Shown: positions 1-11,000 of the stretch, in pieces
Layout of the letters: each line of letters opens with the position of its first letter
How positions within the stretch are numbered: the first letter of the stretch is position 1
Source: Antedon mediterranea
Taxonomy: Eukaryota; Echinodermata; Crinoidea; Comatulida; Antedonidae
Direction: 5' to 3'
Length of the DNA: 64,000 nucleotides
Assembly (NCBI RefSeq): GCF_964355755.1
Contig: NC_092680.1
Location: 8,781,001 to 8,845,000, forward strand
The notes under the pieces: generated by a model
Told to the model about the DNA's origin: nothing
Databases searched by the model: none
What the model saw: only the letters and a program-made list of their open reading frames with translations
Position numbers and translations under genes: made by a program

Positions 1-59
1 CCATTCTCACGTGTATATTCACCTACCTCGTCTGCATCATCTGATAATGATAGAGGCAT
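1..59 (-). CDS. possible 5' coding end of a gene running off the left edge
   Basis: Read on the minus strand, an ATG at 59-57 opens a frame of 19 codons that stays open to the window edge. It begins MPLSLSDDADEVGEY and is acidic and serine-rich, as many eukaryotic N-termini are. A possible donor (GAG followed by GTAGGT) lies inside it near position 27, so the coding part may be only 11 codons. No family is recognisable from so little sequence, and a chance frame is quite possible. Confidence 0.2.
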   Translation of the reverse strand, partial: MPLSLSDDADEVGEYTREN

Positions 60-498
60 AGTTCAAATTCGCACCTAAAAAATACAGTTTATATAATTAT
101 GTTTATGAATGTGTGCTCAGTCTTTGAAAATTATTTAAAAAAATGTTGTTTCTGAAAAAAAAAATCAGAAATTAATAGTTAAAATAGTTTATAATTAGTA
201 ATAGAGTATTTATTACCAATAGGGCGTTCTTGTTATGCCTACAATACAAGCGGAATACCAGAGTACATTTGTTAACCCACCAATATTATAATATAATACT
301 GTTGATTGAGGAAAGATGAATTGACCGTAGTATATTGCTATGGATATAATAATAATACAAGTTACCCACAAAAGTGTACATGCAGAAATTAACTAGATGT
401 TAATTACAAACCATTATGCATAAGACACAGACTTTTTTTATTTGCTTTTTATTTTTACTGCAATTATAATGACAGAGAACCTTATTGAAAATATAAAT

Positions 499-726
499 TC
501 AAACTGTTTCCACTTTTGGCAGGCAACTGTTACGGCTTTGATGTTTATTCCATAACACGCTACTTTTTATTTCATGGGGGAATCCCCGGATTGTATCACG
601 GTAATCAAAATCATAATGCTGAAGAACAACAGGCGCACAGGAAGGTTTACATTTAATTAGTAAAATTTTATAAACAATCATATTTTTACTATAACGGTAA
701 TTTGGAAAAGCACATCCTGTCCTCAC
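499..726 (-). CDS. possible terminal coding exon, unknown family
   Basis: On the minus strand a good acceptor (pyrimidine-rich tract, then ATACAG) precedes position 726. The frame then stays open for 75 codons to a stop at 499. The composition looks protein-like, with mixed charged, aromatic and cysteine residues (for example the run VVLQHYDFDYRDTIRGF), unlike the low-complexity frames around it. The first codon is GTG, so this would be an internal or terminal exon. I do not recognise the family and found no partner exon upstream up to 8 kb. Confidence 0.3.
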   Translation of the reverse strand: MRTGCAFPNYRYSKNMIVYKILLIKCKPSCAPVVLQHYDFDYRDTIRGFPHEIKSSVLWNKHQSRNSCLPKVETV

Positions 727-1766
727 CTGTATTAAAGTAAATGAAATATATAATTAGCATAATAAATACTAATCGTCTAAAAAAATTAATAATCTACAGT
801 AGGCATCCATAACTATAAAAAACCATCACGAAATGTATATTCACGAAAATGTATATATTGCGCCAAATACAATGGCGCAACGCAATAAAACCCAATCGAT
901 TTTAAAAACACGCCAGATATGATAAAAAAAATGCATAGCTAGACTGACGTGCGCCATAAAAAAAATCCAAAAGTTGGATTGCGACCAAAATAAAACGTCC
1001 CCGATCGTCTTGTTTGTTGGGCCCTATCGTCTGGGCCCGATCGTCTCTGGTCCCGATCGTCTGATATAACCATCCATAGTCTAGGAAGCCGAACCCGAAG
1101 GAGGCCGCCTGGCCTAGGATAGATCGGGAATCCGGCTAGATCCTAGCCTAAAGTAAAATATTAGGCCTAGTAATTAAATTGTCGACCTGCAAATGTTTTT
1201 GTATTTATTTACCTTACGATGTGTTAGACATGTCCCTCAAATCCGGTGTTTTATGTACAACGTTAATTATTTATGAGGGTAGGTAGTTAGTAGTAGTAGT
1301 GTTGTTCTCTCAACTTTTTATTAATTTTTTTAATTTATTGAAGTTGCGCCCTCTATTGTGGTATGTTGTGTCATACACGTCACATTGGTCATCCACCACC
1401 ACACCATCAAAGATCTTAGTAGTCCATCCATGGCATGATGATGGCGCGGCAGGCACACTACGCGTATCTAGACACGGTAAGTGCATGCGCCAATCAACAA
1501 TTAATAAATCATTCTGAATAAACAATATTTAATTAAAAATAATCAAATGATAAATATGAATACATGCGTTCACATTAAAAATTATCATAATTAATTTTTT
1601 AATTAATTATGATAAGTTTTTCAACAAAAACTTTAAAAATAAATCCAAATTAGTATATAATATAAATTATAGGCTACATATTAGTATAATAAAAAATATA
1701 ATTCAATTAAAAAACAGATATAAGTTTTTAGTCGCGTGGATGCGACTCTATATTATAGTTCACTAT
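727..1766. other. non-coding stretch with GATCGTCT repeats
   Basis: No coding exon is supported here. Between about 1005 and 1065 the motif CCGATCGTCT or close variants recurs four times, followed by a GC-richer patch around 1080-1160 containing GGCCTAGGAT and TAGCCTA words. The open frames at about 1300-1525 on both strands lack splice or homology support. Confidence 0.5.
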
Positions 1767-1802
1767 GTCGGTCGGTCGGTCTGTCGGTCTGTCTGTCGGT
1801 CC
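1767..1802. repeat. (TCGG)n / (TCTG)n microsatellite
   Basis: A short run of alternating TCGG and TCTG tetranucleotides, interrupted but clearly periodic. It is followed by an AT-rich region to 2316 with no supported gene. Confidence 0.85.
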
Positions 1803-2316
1803 GGTATCACTATGCGTTTTAGCACGCGACTTATGGCTGTTGGCCTTGTTTACGAAAGGTTAGCAAAGGAGTGTTACAAAATAGTATCTATTTGATTCCA
1901 TATTAAATAAAAGTCCAATTGAGATTTAGAAGAATTGAAATGCGCGTTTACAAATTAAAAAAGTTTATACAGAGGGGCGTAGGGGATTCGGAGGAGCCTA
2001 CAACTTTGATTTTTTTTTATACGATTTGAGGCTAATTTGTGTATTTGTATGTTTTTCAACTTCTTTCAAGAAAATGTGTTAAAAAGTTAAAATTAAATAA
2101 ACCCAAACATCGATTGGAGGCCAAATTTGTGCATTGTTTTTTTTATAGAAAAAATGCCTATAATATACCTTATATAGATAGCGATTAGTATTATGTATGA
2201 ATTATGACATTTGAGTATGACGGTAGGAATTGCAAAGATAGCTTACCTATTTCCCAAATTAAACAAGAAAATCTTATTTTTCATTCAAAAAAAAATAAAA
2301 ATACTCGTAACAAAAA

Positions 2317-2842
2317 TAACTAGAGGGTACTCCGAGAGTACAAACCTCCGCCTACTGTAAAATTCCCCTACAGAAAATGTCCCCGAAAAAAAAAAAAAAA
2401 ATTTTTTTTTTATTAGGTCTAAGTGTAAATAGGCTAACTGCACACTACAAAGTTGTGAATGCAAGTTTGGTGTAATGATTATGTATCCAGCCTCTCACAG
2501 TTGGGATCGCTGGTTCAAGTCCCACTGAAGCTTTTTTTTTTATTACCTCCGCCAAGGAGGTTAAGTTTTCACCCCCGTATGTGTGTGGATGTGTGTGTGT
2601 CTGTGAACAGCCTGGAGGCCACAGTTTTCATCCGATTTTCACCAAATTTGGCCACAATGATCTATGCCCCAAAAGCTTGGACGAGTTCGACTGGGAGGGG
2701 AAAAGGTCATAGGCCAAGGTCACAACTAACAACAAACTATTTTAATGCCTAGAGGCCACAGTTTTTATCCGATTCTCACCAAACATAATATAATTGTGTT
2801 TAAATTTTGAAGGGTTAGGGTCAAAGATCAAGGTACACAAAA
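2317..2842 (+). mobile_element. tRNA-derived SINE-like composite, copy 1
   Basis: The unit begins with CTAGAGGGTACTCCGAGAG. At 2461-2530 there is a tRNA-like head with an A-box-like word (TTGGTGTAATGATTA) and a B-box-like word (GGTTCAAGTCCC), then a T run. The downstream part starts at 2543 with TTACCTCCGCCAAGGAGG and carries a body ending near 2838. The A/B box layout is that of RNA polymerase III-driven SINEs. The CCTCCGCCAAGGAGG body is a repeat I associate with marine invertebrate genomes. Confidence 0.6.
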
Positions 2843-2876
2843 AAAAGAAACAAAAAAAAGAAATAAAAAAATAATA

Positions 2877-3082
2877 ATAACTAGAGGGTACTCTGAGAGT
2901 ACAAACCTCCGCCTACTGTAAAATTTCCCTACATAAAATGTCCCCGGAAAATATATCTATTTAAAAAAATTTCTTTTCATTAGTTTTAAGTGTAAATAGG
3001 CTAACTGCACACTACAAAGTTGTGAATGAGAGTTTGGTGTAATGGTTATGTATCCAGCCTCTTACAGTTGAAGTCGCTGGGT

Positions 3083-3118
<36 letters not shown>

Positions 3119-3374
3119 TGGACCTTGATCTTTAACCCTGACCCTTCAAAATTTAAACACAATTCTGAGAATCGGATAAAAACTGTGGTCTCTAGGAAGT
3201 AAAATAGTTTTTTGTTAGTTGTGACCTTGACCTATGACCTTTTCCCCTCCAAATAGATCATTGTGGCCAAATTTGGTGAGAATCGGATAAAAACTGTAGC
3301 CTCCAGGCTGTTCACAGACACACACACACAAACATACAGAGGTGAAAACATAACCTCCTTGGCGGAGGTAATAA
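2877..3374. mobile_element. SINE-like composite, copy 2, with inverted body
   Basis: The CTAGAGGGTACTC...tRNA-like part of copy 1 recurs directly at 2880-3085, with the B box degraded. It is followed by about 28 T residues. From 3119 to 3373 comes the reverse complement of the copy-1 body, ending in CCTTGGCGGAGGTAATA. The two bodies (2543-2838 and 3119-3373) therefore form a large inverted repeat with a loop of about 280 bp. Confidence 0.6.
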
Positions 3375-3527
3375 TCTAGAGCTGTGAGCATTCAACAGAA
3401 CATTACCCGTTACGCCACACAAAGTACATAACTGAATAGCAGCTGACAATCGTATAATTATACATACTTCATACGTAATTCATCATTACGTCATAAATAT
3501 GCATATTAACCTTGTTAACAGCAAGAT

Positions 3528-3597
3528 GACCGGTTGCTCAGGCAATAGAGTATCGTGTTGATACACGAATGTCGTGGGTTAGATTCCCACGCTGGTC
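3528..3597 (+). tRNA. tRNA-like sequence, probably a pseudogene or SINE head
   Basis: About 70 nt fold like a tRNA: GACCGGT pairs with GCTGGTC as a 7-bp acceptor stem (two G-T pairs), and the T arm is GTGGG-TTAGATT-CCCAC. An anticodon-like stem TCGTG/CACGA is present, but its loop has six rather than seven bases, and the T loop reads TTAGATT instead of TTCGATT. These defects suggest a tRNA-derived repeat rather than a working tRNA. No identity is assigned. Confidence 0.4.
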
Positions 3598-3599
3598 GG

Positions 3600-6326
3600 A
3601 ACGTTCCGTAGTGGAATAGAGTTAGAGTTAAAGCTATGCGAGCTACTATGTTCACAGAATTATATAATAATAATACATAATAATAATACGTCCACAACAC
3701 ATCATGAGACAGCACCAGCAATGCATCTGATGATGATGTGGTGGAAACTACCCCGAGGCTGTGGGCAGGGCCTTAGTGCTGAGGCAGATAGAGCACACCA
3801 TAACATCTCTTCTTTTTTGGCTTGCGCCACCTGCATTCGATCTCGTAAATTTAATTTTTAGCGCCCTAAATTTGTATGTGTAAAGCCTAACTTCGAAGAA
3901 GTCCGCCTAATATGAAACCGAGTATTATAAATAAATATGGATAGTTAAAATGTTAACATTGTTTTATGAATAAAATTAGTAATATACGGTAGGCTTTTGT
4001 GTGTATTTTATAATGTTGTTCTGTTAAATCACCGCCATGGCCCCATGAATTATGCCTCGCTGGCTCGCACGTTAGCAACACCAACTGTGATAGGGGCTGG
4101 TCTTAGAGACTTACATATTTCGTTTCATATTCCAATGGAGAAGACTTTTTGAAAAAAAAAACCTGAGGAATCTTGAAATTTATGAATATCCCCTTAACTT
4201 AATAAAAAAAAAACAGTGGAGTAATGCGATACGGAAAAAAACAATAATTATAATAGAACACAAAATATTTAATTTATTAATATGAGAATAATAATAGGTA
4301 CAATACAGAATATAATGAAAGAAGGATATGCAGAGGAAAGTTGTATGACAAAACTTTTATTTAGGCTACATTATTCTGATGACGAGTCACAAAATAGATC
4401 TAATACAGTACCTATATTACCATGTTGGTAATGATTTTTCTTTTATATTTTTGCAAATAGTTTAAGAACCTGTATCCGTCATATAATGTATTGTTTTGAT
4501 GTATTATGTTAAATTGGATGCACCACTTCTGTGTGTGCCACCGATGCAAAGGTGTCATTTCCTAATAAATTATTATTAGATCGTACGGTATTTTGTAATT
4601 GTTCGTGTTGTACGCAATTTAAAATGCATATAACATGAATATTGCGGTCAGATTTTGTGAAAAACTGAGCTGCCGCATTTTGTATTATATTATACGTTCT
4701 ATTTACAAAATAAGAGATCGGTCACTTATCTATAATTCGACAGATTGTCAAAATGAAAAAAGTGGTAGATTTATGGTGGGACTGTAAATGTTCGGCCCTG
4801 TTCGGCCCTGGTCTGGCTTTCCCGCGTGCAAGGCACAGAACGTATCGTCACACGCCAGGTGGGATTCCGAGTTATGATTGGTCAGAACTTTGAACTGTTC
4901 GTGCTTCCACCATCTATGGGACTCGATTTTGTACCCATGTGCTAGCGCGCGATTTAAATATTCATTAATTATTTTTAACATTCTTTGTGTCAAATTTGTC
5001 GAACATTAATGTTTCCACTGAGTATGAATTCGATAATAATTAAATAATAATAGTGGCAGGTATAGGCTATCGTAGTTCCGTGTCGACATAAGCCCACCTT
5101 AAGCCTACTTACAAGGAGTTTCCGTCATAATAATGAAATGCTAAAGTAGTTAATAACACGCCGTATAAAATGAGCTGGTGGTGAGTAGGCTACCTTTATT
5201 CCTTCTCAAATAGACCTATTTAATTTTCAAATTTACTAGAACAAGAACTGCTCTTATAATTATATTAATTGTATTAGTTTAAATGAAAAGCAGACTCGTC
5301 TTTTTTTGTAGGACTGATCATATTTTTTAGACTAGGCCTGTACCTACTTTTTGAGTAGTAGAGGCAAGGCCGTAGTCAACATACTGTAGTTTAGTCTATT
5401 GTGAAGGGGTGTACCGTGCGTCAAATTCATTGGTTATTTGTTTATCAGGATTTGGCGTTGTTCAACCAATGAGTTTGTCCATGCCATGTCGACTATTATA
5501 ATAGCCATTTTAAAAAGATTTGTTCAAATAATAAACAAACTCCAAGATAAGTATTTTTATTTTATTTCACATTTACATCAACAGTCAAGGCCAAATGTCT
5601 TAAAGACACAATATAAATATTTATCTCTTAGTGTACGTGAATTCTGTAATCCGATTGGTCAATATGTATGAGATATAATTCCGTATTACGCACATTTACT
5701 CAGTCAAGCCGATCAGAAGGGTAATATTATATCCCGCATATTACCTGTTTGATGTTTCTACGCGCGCGTTGTTTATATTTATATTATGTATTTTTATCGT
5801 TGAGCGCATGCGTAGTTGTGATTTTAACCATCGAATATACGACGTTGATGTTGTTTGGAACAGTTGTTTGTATATGGAAGCTTATGTATTGTCCCTCTGA
5901 AAATAATTTTTTAAACATTTTTTGTTGTTGAATATGACATTTTAATCAACATAATAGTTATTGACTTCGACCAAAAAATGGAACGAAAAAAAATGTATTT
6001 ACCTGAAAAAACTGGAATTTAAAGCAAAAAATGGTCAAATTGGCTGCCAGCCAATGGATTTTTGGTAGAATTTAACCATTTATCATGTTATTTTATAAGT
6101 GAAAACATTATGTTTTTCCGGTTTTTTTTACGGAGGTGATTCACTTTATTAAAACTACAAAATAACATATTCAAAGTCTGATTTAATTAATCTTCATTTT
6201 TCATGTTTTTGGGGGACAATACATCTTTAAATTGATGACACAAGGTACTGTAGATATTTGTTGTTTTTTTTTTTCTTTGTCTCTTGTCTAATTGCTTATA
6301 TGTGTACATTAAAAGATAAAATCGTT
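3600..6326. other. non-coding stretch, no gene recognised
   Basis: AT-rich DNA with poly-A and poly-T runs and no exon that I can support. A minus-strand frame at 4748-4993 is open for 81 codons but lacks splice support and family resemblance. Confidence 0.5.
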
Positions 6327-6431
6327 GCTTGTTCTTACGAAATACGAGAAATATCTACGTTCTGGTTCCATGGACCATATTCCATTTGGAAACAACAAAA
6401 CGTAGATATTTCCTGTATTCCGTGAACAAGC
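6327..6431. repeat. long hairpin (about 30-bp imperfect stem)
   Basis: GCTTGTTC...GAAATATCTACGTT on the left is repeated as its reverse complement on the right (AACGTAGATATTTC...GAACAAGC). The stem is about 30 bp with a few mismatches and a 2-nt offset, and the loop is about 40 nt. It may be a small foldback element; no target-site duplication was identified. Confidence 0.65.
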
Positions 6432-6732
6432 ACAAACACAGAAACAACAACAAGAAGAAGACGAAAACCAACAGCCAGAAAGGCAAAGGTTACGAATAAA
6501 AAAAGGTTAAAATTTAAAAAATGAAGGGTAAATAAACTATCGGCATAAAAAAGAAAGCCAACTAGCAAATGACAACTGATGGTTAAGAATTGAGTGAATG
6601 TTTTAAACAGGTTTTAAAAGCACTAAGACTTAAATAGAAAATATTAATAGAAGGATTATTAATAACTAAATTATTATATGAGAGGGGAAATATATGGACG
6701 AAACCATCCTTATTACAGTTAATTCTATTAAA

Positions 6733-7354
6733 GGGAACAACTAAAAGGTCCTTATAGCCTGAACCAGGTCTATGGGAAAAGGCAACATAATGAGGTATGA
6801 AAAGGAACAACTAAAAGGTCCTTATAGCCTGAACCAGGTCTATGGGAAAAGGCAACATAATGAGGTATGAAAAACAACTAAAAGGTCCTTATAGCCTGAA
6901 CCAGGTCTATGGGAAAAGGCAACATAATGAGGTATGAAAAACAACTAAAAGGTCCTTATAGCCTGAACCAGGTCTATGGGAAAAGGCAACATAATGAGGT
7001 ATGAAAAGGAACAACTAAAAGGTCCTTATAGCCTGAACCAGGTCTATGGGAAAAGGCAACATAATGAGGTATGAAAAGGAACAACTAAAAGGTCCTTATA
7101 GCCTGAACCAGGTCTATGGGAAAAGGCAACATAATGAGGTATGAAAAACAACTAAAAGGTCCTTATAGCCTGAACCAGGTCTATGGGAAAAGGCAACATA
7201 ATGAGGTATGAAAAGGAACGACTAAAAGGTCCTTATAGCCTGAACCAGGTCTATGGGAAAGGGCAACATAATGAGGTATGAAAAGGAACAACTAAAAGGT
7301 CCTTATAGCCTGAACCAGGTCTATGGGAAAAGGCAACATAATGAGGTATGGAAA
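6733..7354. repeat. tandem array, 66-70 bp unit, 9 copies
   Basis: Nine near-identical units contain GGTCCTTATAGCCTGAACCA and GGCAACATAATGAGGTATG. Two length classes are interspersed: units joined by GAAAAGGAACAAC are about 70 bp, and units joined by GAAAAACAAC are about 66 bp. Substitutions are very few, which implies recent homogenisation. The minus-strand frames through it are by-products. Confidence 0.95.
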
Positions 7355-7469
7355 ACAGAATTAATACATTTAAAAGAAATACCATAGAATAATCTTCCAT
7401 TACTAAGTGGAGTGAGAGAAAATAAAACAGGATTAAGGTAATAAATATAAAAAAATGTAGATTGAACCA

Positions 7470-7499
7470 GGAGTTGTAAAATAATAATTTTACAACTCC
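7470..7499. repeat. perfect 13-bp hairpin
   Basis: GGAGTTGTAAAAT and its exact reverse complement ATTTTACAACTCC flank a 4-base AATA loop. The rest of 7355-8022 is AT-rich and holds no supported exon. It should contain the upstream part of the TRPM gene, but no promoter is visible. Confidence 0.7.
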
Positions 7500-8022
7500 C
7501 TGATTGAACTCTATCAATACAATTACACAGAAAAACAGAAATAGGCTTAGTGCTACAGTAATCGAAAGGTCTCACTAAGGAAATGTACAAATGAAATTTA
7601 GTTTTGTTAGAAAGACACAATTTGGTCCTTCAAATTTAGTTACATTAATTTGAAGAAAAAAGTAGCAGATATTTACCAAAAAAAGTTTAATAATTTTTGT
7701 ACAAAATAAAATTAGAGAATAAAATAATAAACTGTTGCAAGTTTCTTAGATTTTTGTTTTTTTATAAATTTATGTTTAGGTATGCTTTTTCCAGTGTAAA
7801 TAGGGTCCCCCACCAATTGTTTTACCATATGTATACAATTTTTTAAAAATATCCAGAAGTATTAAGCTGTTTAAAAGTTTTTTTGTAAAGTATGTATCTT
7901 TTATAGTTGGCCTAATGCATGATAGGCATACAGGCATGTTGATTGCTTTTTAGTATAATATTTGAGTTTCTAAAATGCATGCAAATGAATTCAATGAATA
8001 AGGACTTCTTGCCTTAAATCAG

Positions 8023-11000
8023 CACATCAAGTGATGGCGTGCTAGTCAAACGGAATGTTAAGACAAATCTTCGAAGAGCAAATGCTGGTGTAGGCCCTAT
8101 GAAATCAAGATACAGCAGAAGTCAGAGTAGTACCAACATTATAGAAGACAGCCATGCAGAATCTACTCACAGTGTATATATACCATTAATGGTAAGCACA
8201 GAGTATGTTATTATTTTTAAAAATGTTCTATGAGCAGTGGTTGATACATTTTAAAGAAAAAAGTAAAATAGCATTATTTATGTTTTTATGAACAGTGCTT
8301 AGTTCGAATTAAGTAAAAAGGTATTAAAATATCTATAATAGTATTGCAATTTTTTGTAGGACAAAAACATCAATAAGAGTTGGATTGCCACAACATTTTT
8401 CAAAAAAGAGTGTGCACGATATGTTCCGAAAACAGGAGACAACGATAAAAAGTAAATGAAGAATTGTTTATACATTCATTTTCCTGACATAGGAATTGCA
8501 TAGAGGTTTACTTAAAGTACAGGAACTCCTCAGCCTTTCTCCAAAAACATGAAAAATAAAGATGATTGAATAAAATAAAATAGAATTTGAGTAGGCCATT
8601 TTATAGTTTTAATAAAGTAATTCACTTCTGCATAAAATAATGGAAAAAAAACCCAATATAATTATTTCACTTATAAAAACACCCACAAGGCTTTCGGTTA
8701 AATTATAATTTTTTATGTAAAACAATTAGTTTTTGATCAAATTTTTTGTCTGAATGAATATTATTATGTGATATTAAAATGGTGTATTAAAAAAAACTTA
8801 TTTTTTCAAGGGGACAATATATCTAGTATCTTTAAACTGGTTTCCCAGGCTTTTCCATTGGGCTATAACAAGAGTTATATTACACAATTAACATCAGTGT
8901 ATTCTTTTACCAAATTAGGGAAACAATTGTTCATACTTTTGTATTTACTTCTTTCAGGTGCTGTTGTGGTAGACTAAGGAATGAACATATACAGGAAGCC
9001 ATACCCATGTGCACTGGTTCAGCTCAGACAACAAGTGATCAAAAGATTGCAGTACAACCTCAAGGAGACAGCCTCAGCGTACAGAGTGAATTAAATTTGA
9101 ATGCTTGGGATAAACACCAAGATGTCAAGGAGTTTCCAACTGATGCCTTTGGCAAGATTGAGTTTTTAACCGAATTAGAATCATCATCTAGAGTAGCACA
9201 TGTTTGTAGTTTTTTTTAAAAATTAGTTCATTTTAAAATTTAGTTGTCATCTTCATCCTACAAAAATGTTCCACCAATTTCTTTCTGTCATTTGTTCTGC
9301 TACTCCCCAATTAAGGTTTTTTATTCTTCATATCTGGAAACAGTTTTCTTCTAAGTTTTTGTTGGTCTCCCTCTGTGTCATTTCTCATGGAGTGTCCATT
9401 TGAGTTTGGCATATGCTACTGTATGTTGTGAGAGTCATTCTAGGATCTGTAATGTAATGTAAAAATACATTTATTATATAACCTTACCATTTCATACTGA
9501 CATTAAGTGTATGTTTGATTATTATGATTTCTCTACTTTTCTTTAGTATGTTCGTATCTCTAATGATACCCATCCAAAACATACACTGAATCTATTGTCA
9601 AAGCACTGGAAGATGCCAATTCCACATCTTGCAATATCCGTAGCAGGTGGTACCAAGAACTTCATATTAAACAAACAAGATCAAGATACCTTTAACAGAG
9701 GCTTAGTCAAGGTGATAATAGCAGTTTATTACTATTAAGACCTCATTTCGAGGGGGCACTATTTATCAAATAATTGCCATCCTCATTATATTTTTAGAAT
9801 GCAACATATCTGAAGAACAATAAAGTAGCTTTGCTGTAGTTCGAAACATTTCTTGCAAAATGTGAAGTTTGCTTGAATCTGCAAACTAAGCTACTAGACT
9901 AAGTTTTTAGTCTGTAATCAATGACACTACCTAAAGACTAGTCTACTCTAACAAACTTTAGCTTGCAGAGGCTAAACAATTTGTCCAAATTTGCTGTTGA
10001 CAGACCTGTTTGGCAAACTGCAACTGTTCGCACAAGTTAGGCTACCAATTTCTGGACAAACGAAGTTTGTGAACAAATCAAATAACAGTCATCGTAGTCA
10101 TATAGGCCTATAAATTCTGGAGCTAGACAAAATGACACTGCCTCCAGTAACAGCTGAGACTTCCTCTCCAAACAGTGGCAAACTCAATGTTTGCAAACAA
10201 ATGTTTTTAACAGTTTTAGTTGACAAACTCAACAAATCATATATCACACACTTTGCATCTATGCTAATAAAAATCATCTTGATACGAGATACCGTAGAGA
10301 TTACCTACTAAACTGATTTGTTTTTTTCTTTTAGGCTGCACAAACTGTAGGTGCATGGATAATTAGCACTGGAGTAAATTGTGGAGTTCACAAGGCAGTT
10401 GGTGAAGCTGTTAAAGAGGGTCAAGCCATGAGATGGATTTCAAATAAATCACAAACAAGAACACCTATACTCTGCCTAGGTGTTGCACCATGGGGTTATG
10501 TAGAGAACTGGCAGTCACTTGTTGGTAAACAGGGAGAGGTATGACGGCAAACATTACTTGAATCTTATGAACCACTTTGACATCCCCAAAAACCTCCATA
10601 CAAAACGCCAGTGTTGATCTAAATAAATGTTATCTCTATGACTTGACAGGGACTGTATCCAGCCCAGTACAAAGTTAACCCAATCGTACAACGTGGTAAG
10701 CCAGTCTCGTTAAATCCATACCACACACACTTTCTGCTAATTGATGATGGTACCAGGATGCCTGGATGCGACGTCCCATACCGAGCTAAACTGGAACAGA
10801 TAATCAGGGCACAGAAGTTTATTCAAAATCAACTTGGTAATTTAATGTCATATTTAAAGGGGCTTTTAAAAATTAATTTAGAATTAATGTATTTACTAAG
10901 TACCTATAAATCACATTTTATTATACCCTCTGATTGCAAAATAAATAAAACCTTTGTGAAATTTGAACTTATTCTATCATTTCACAGAGCCTGGTCTAGG

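Noticed and set aside
3528-3597. Functional tRNA gene
   Set aside because: Six-base anticodon loop and altered T loop point to a pseudogene or SINE head; kept only as a low-confidence tRNA-like feature.
4748-4993. Minus-strand frame of 81 codons
   Set aside because: No splice sites, no recognisable motif, and AT-rich end; not distinguishable from chance.
6733-7354. Regular repeats suggesting a CRISPR array
   Set aside because: Units are contiguous with no unique spacers, and the window is eukaryotic.
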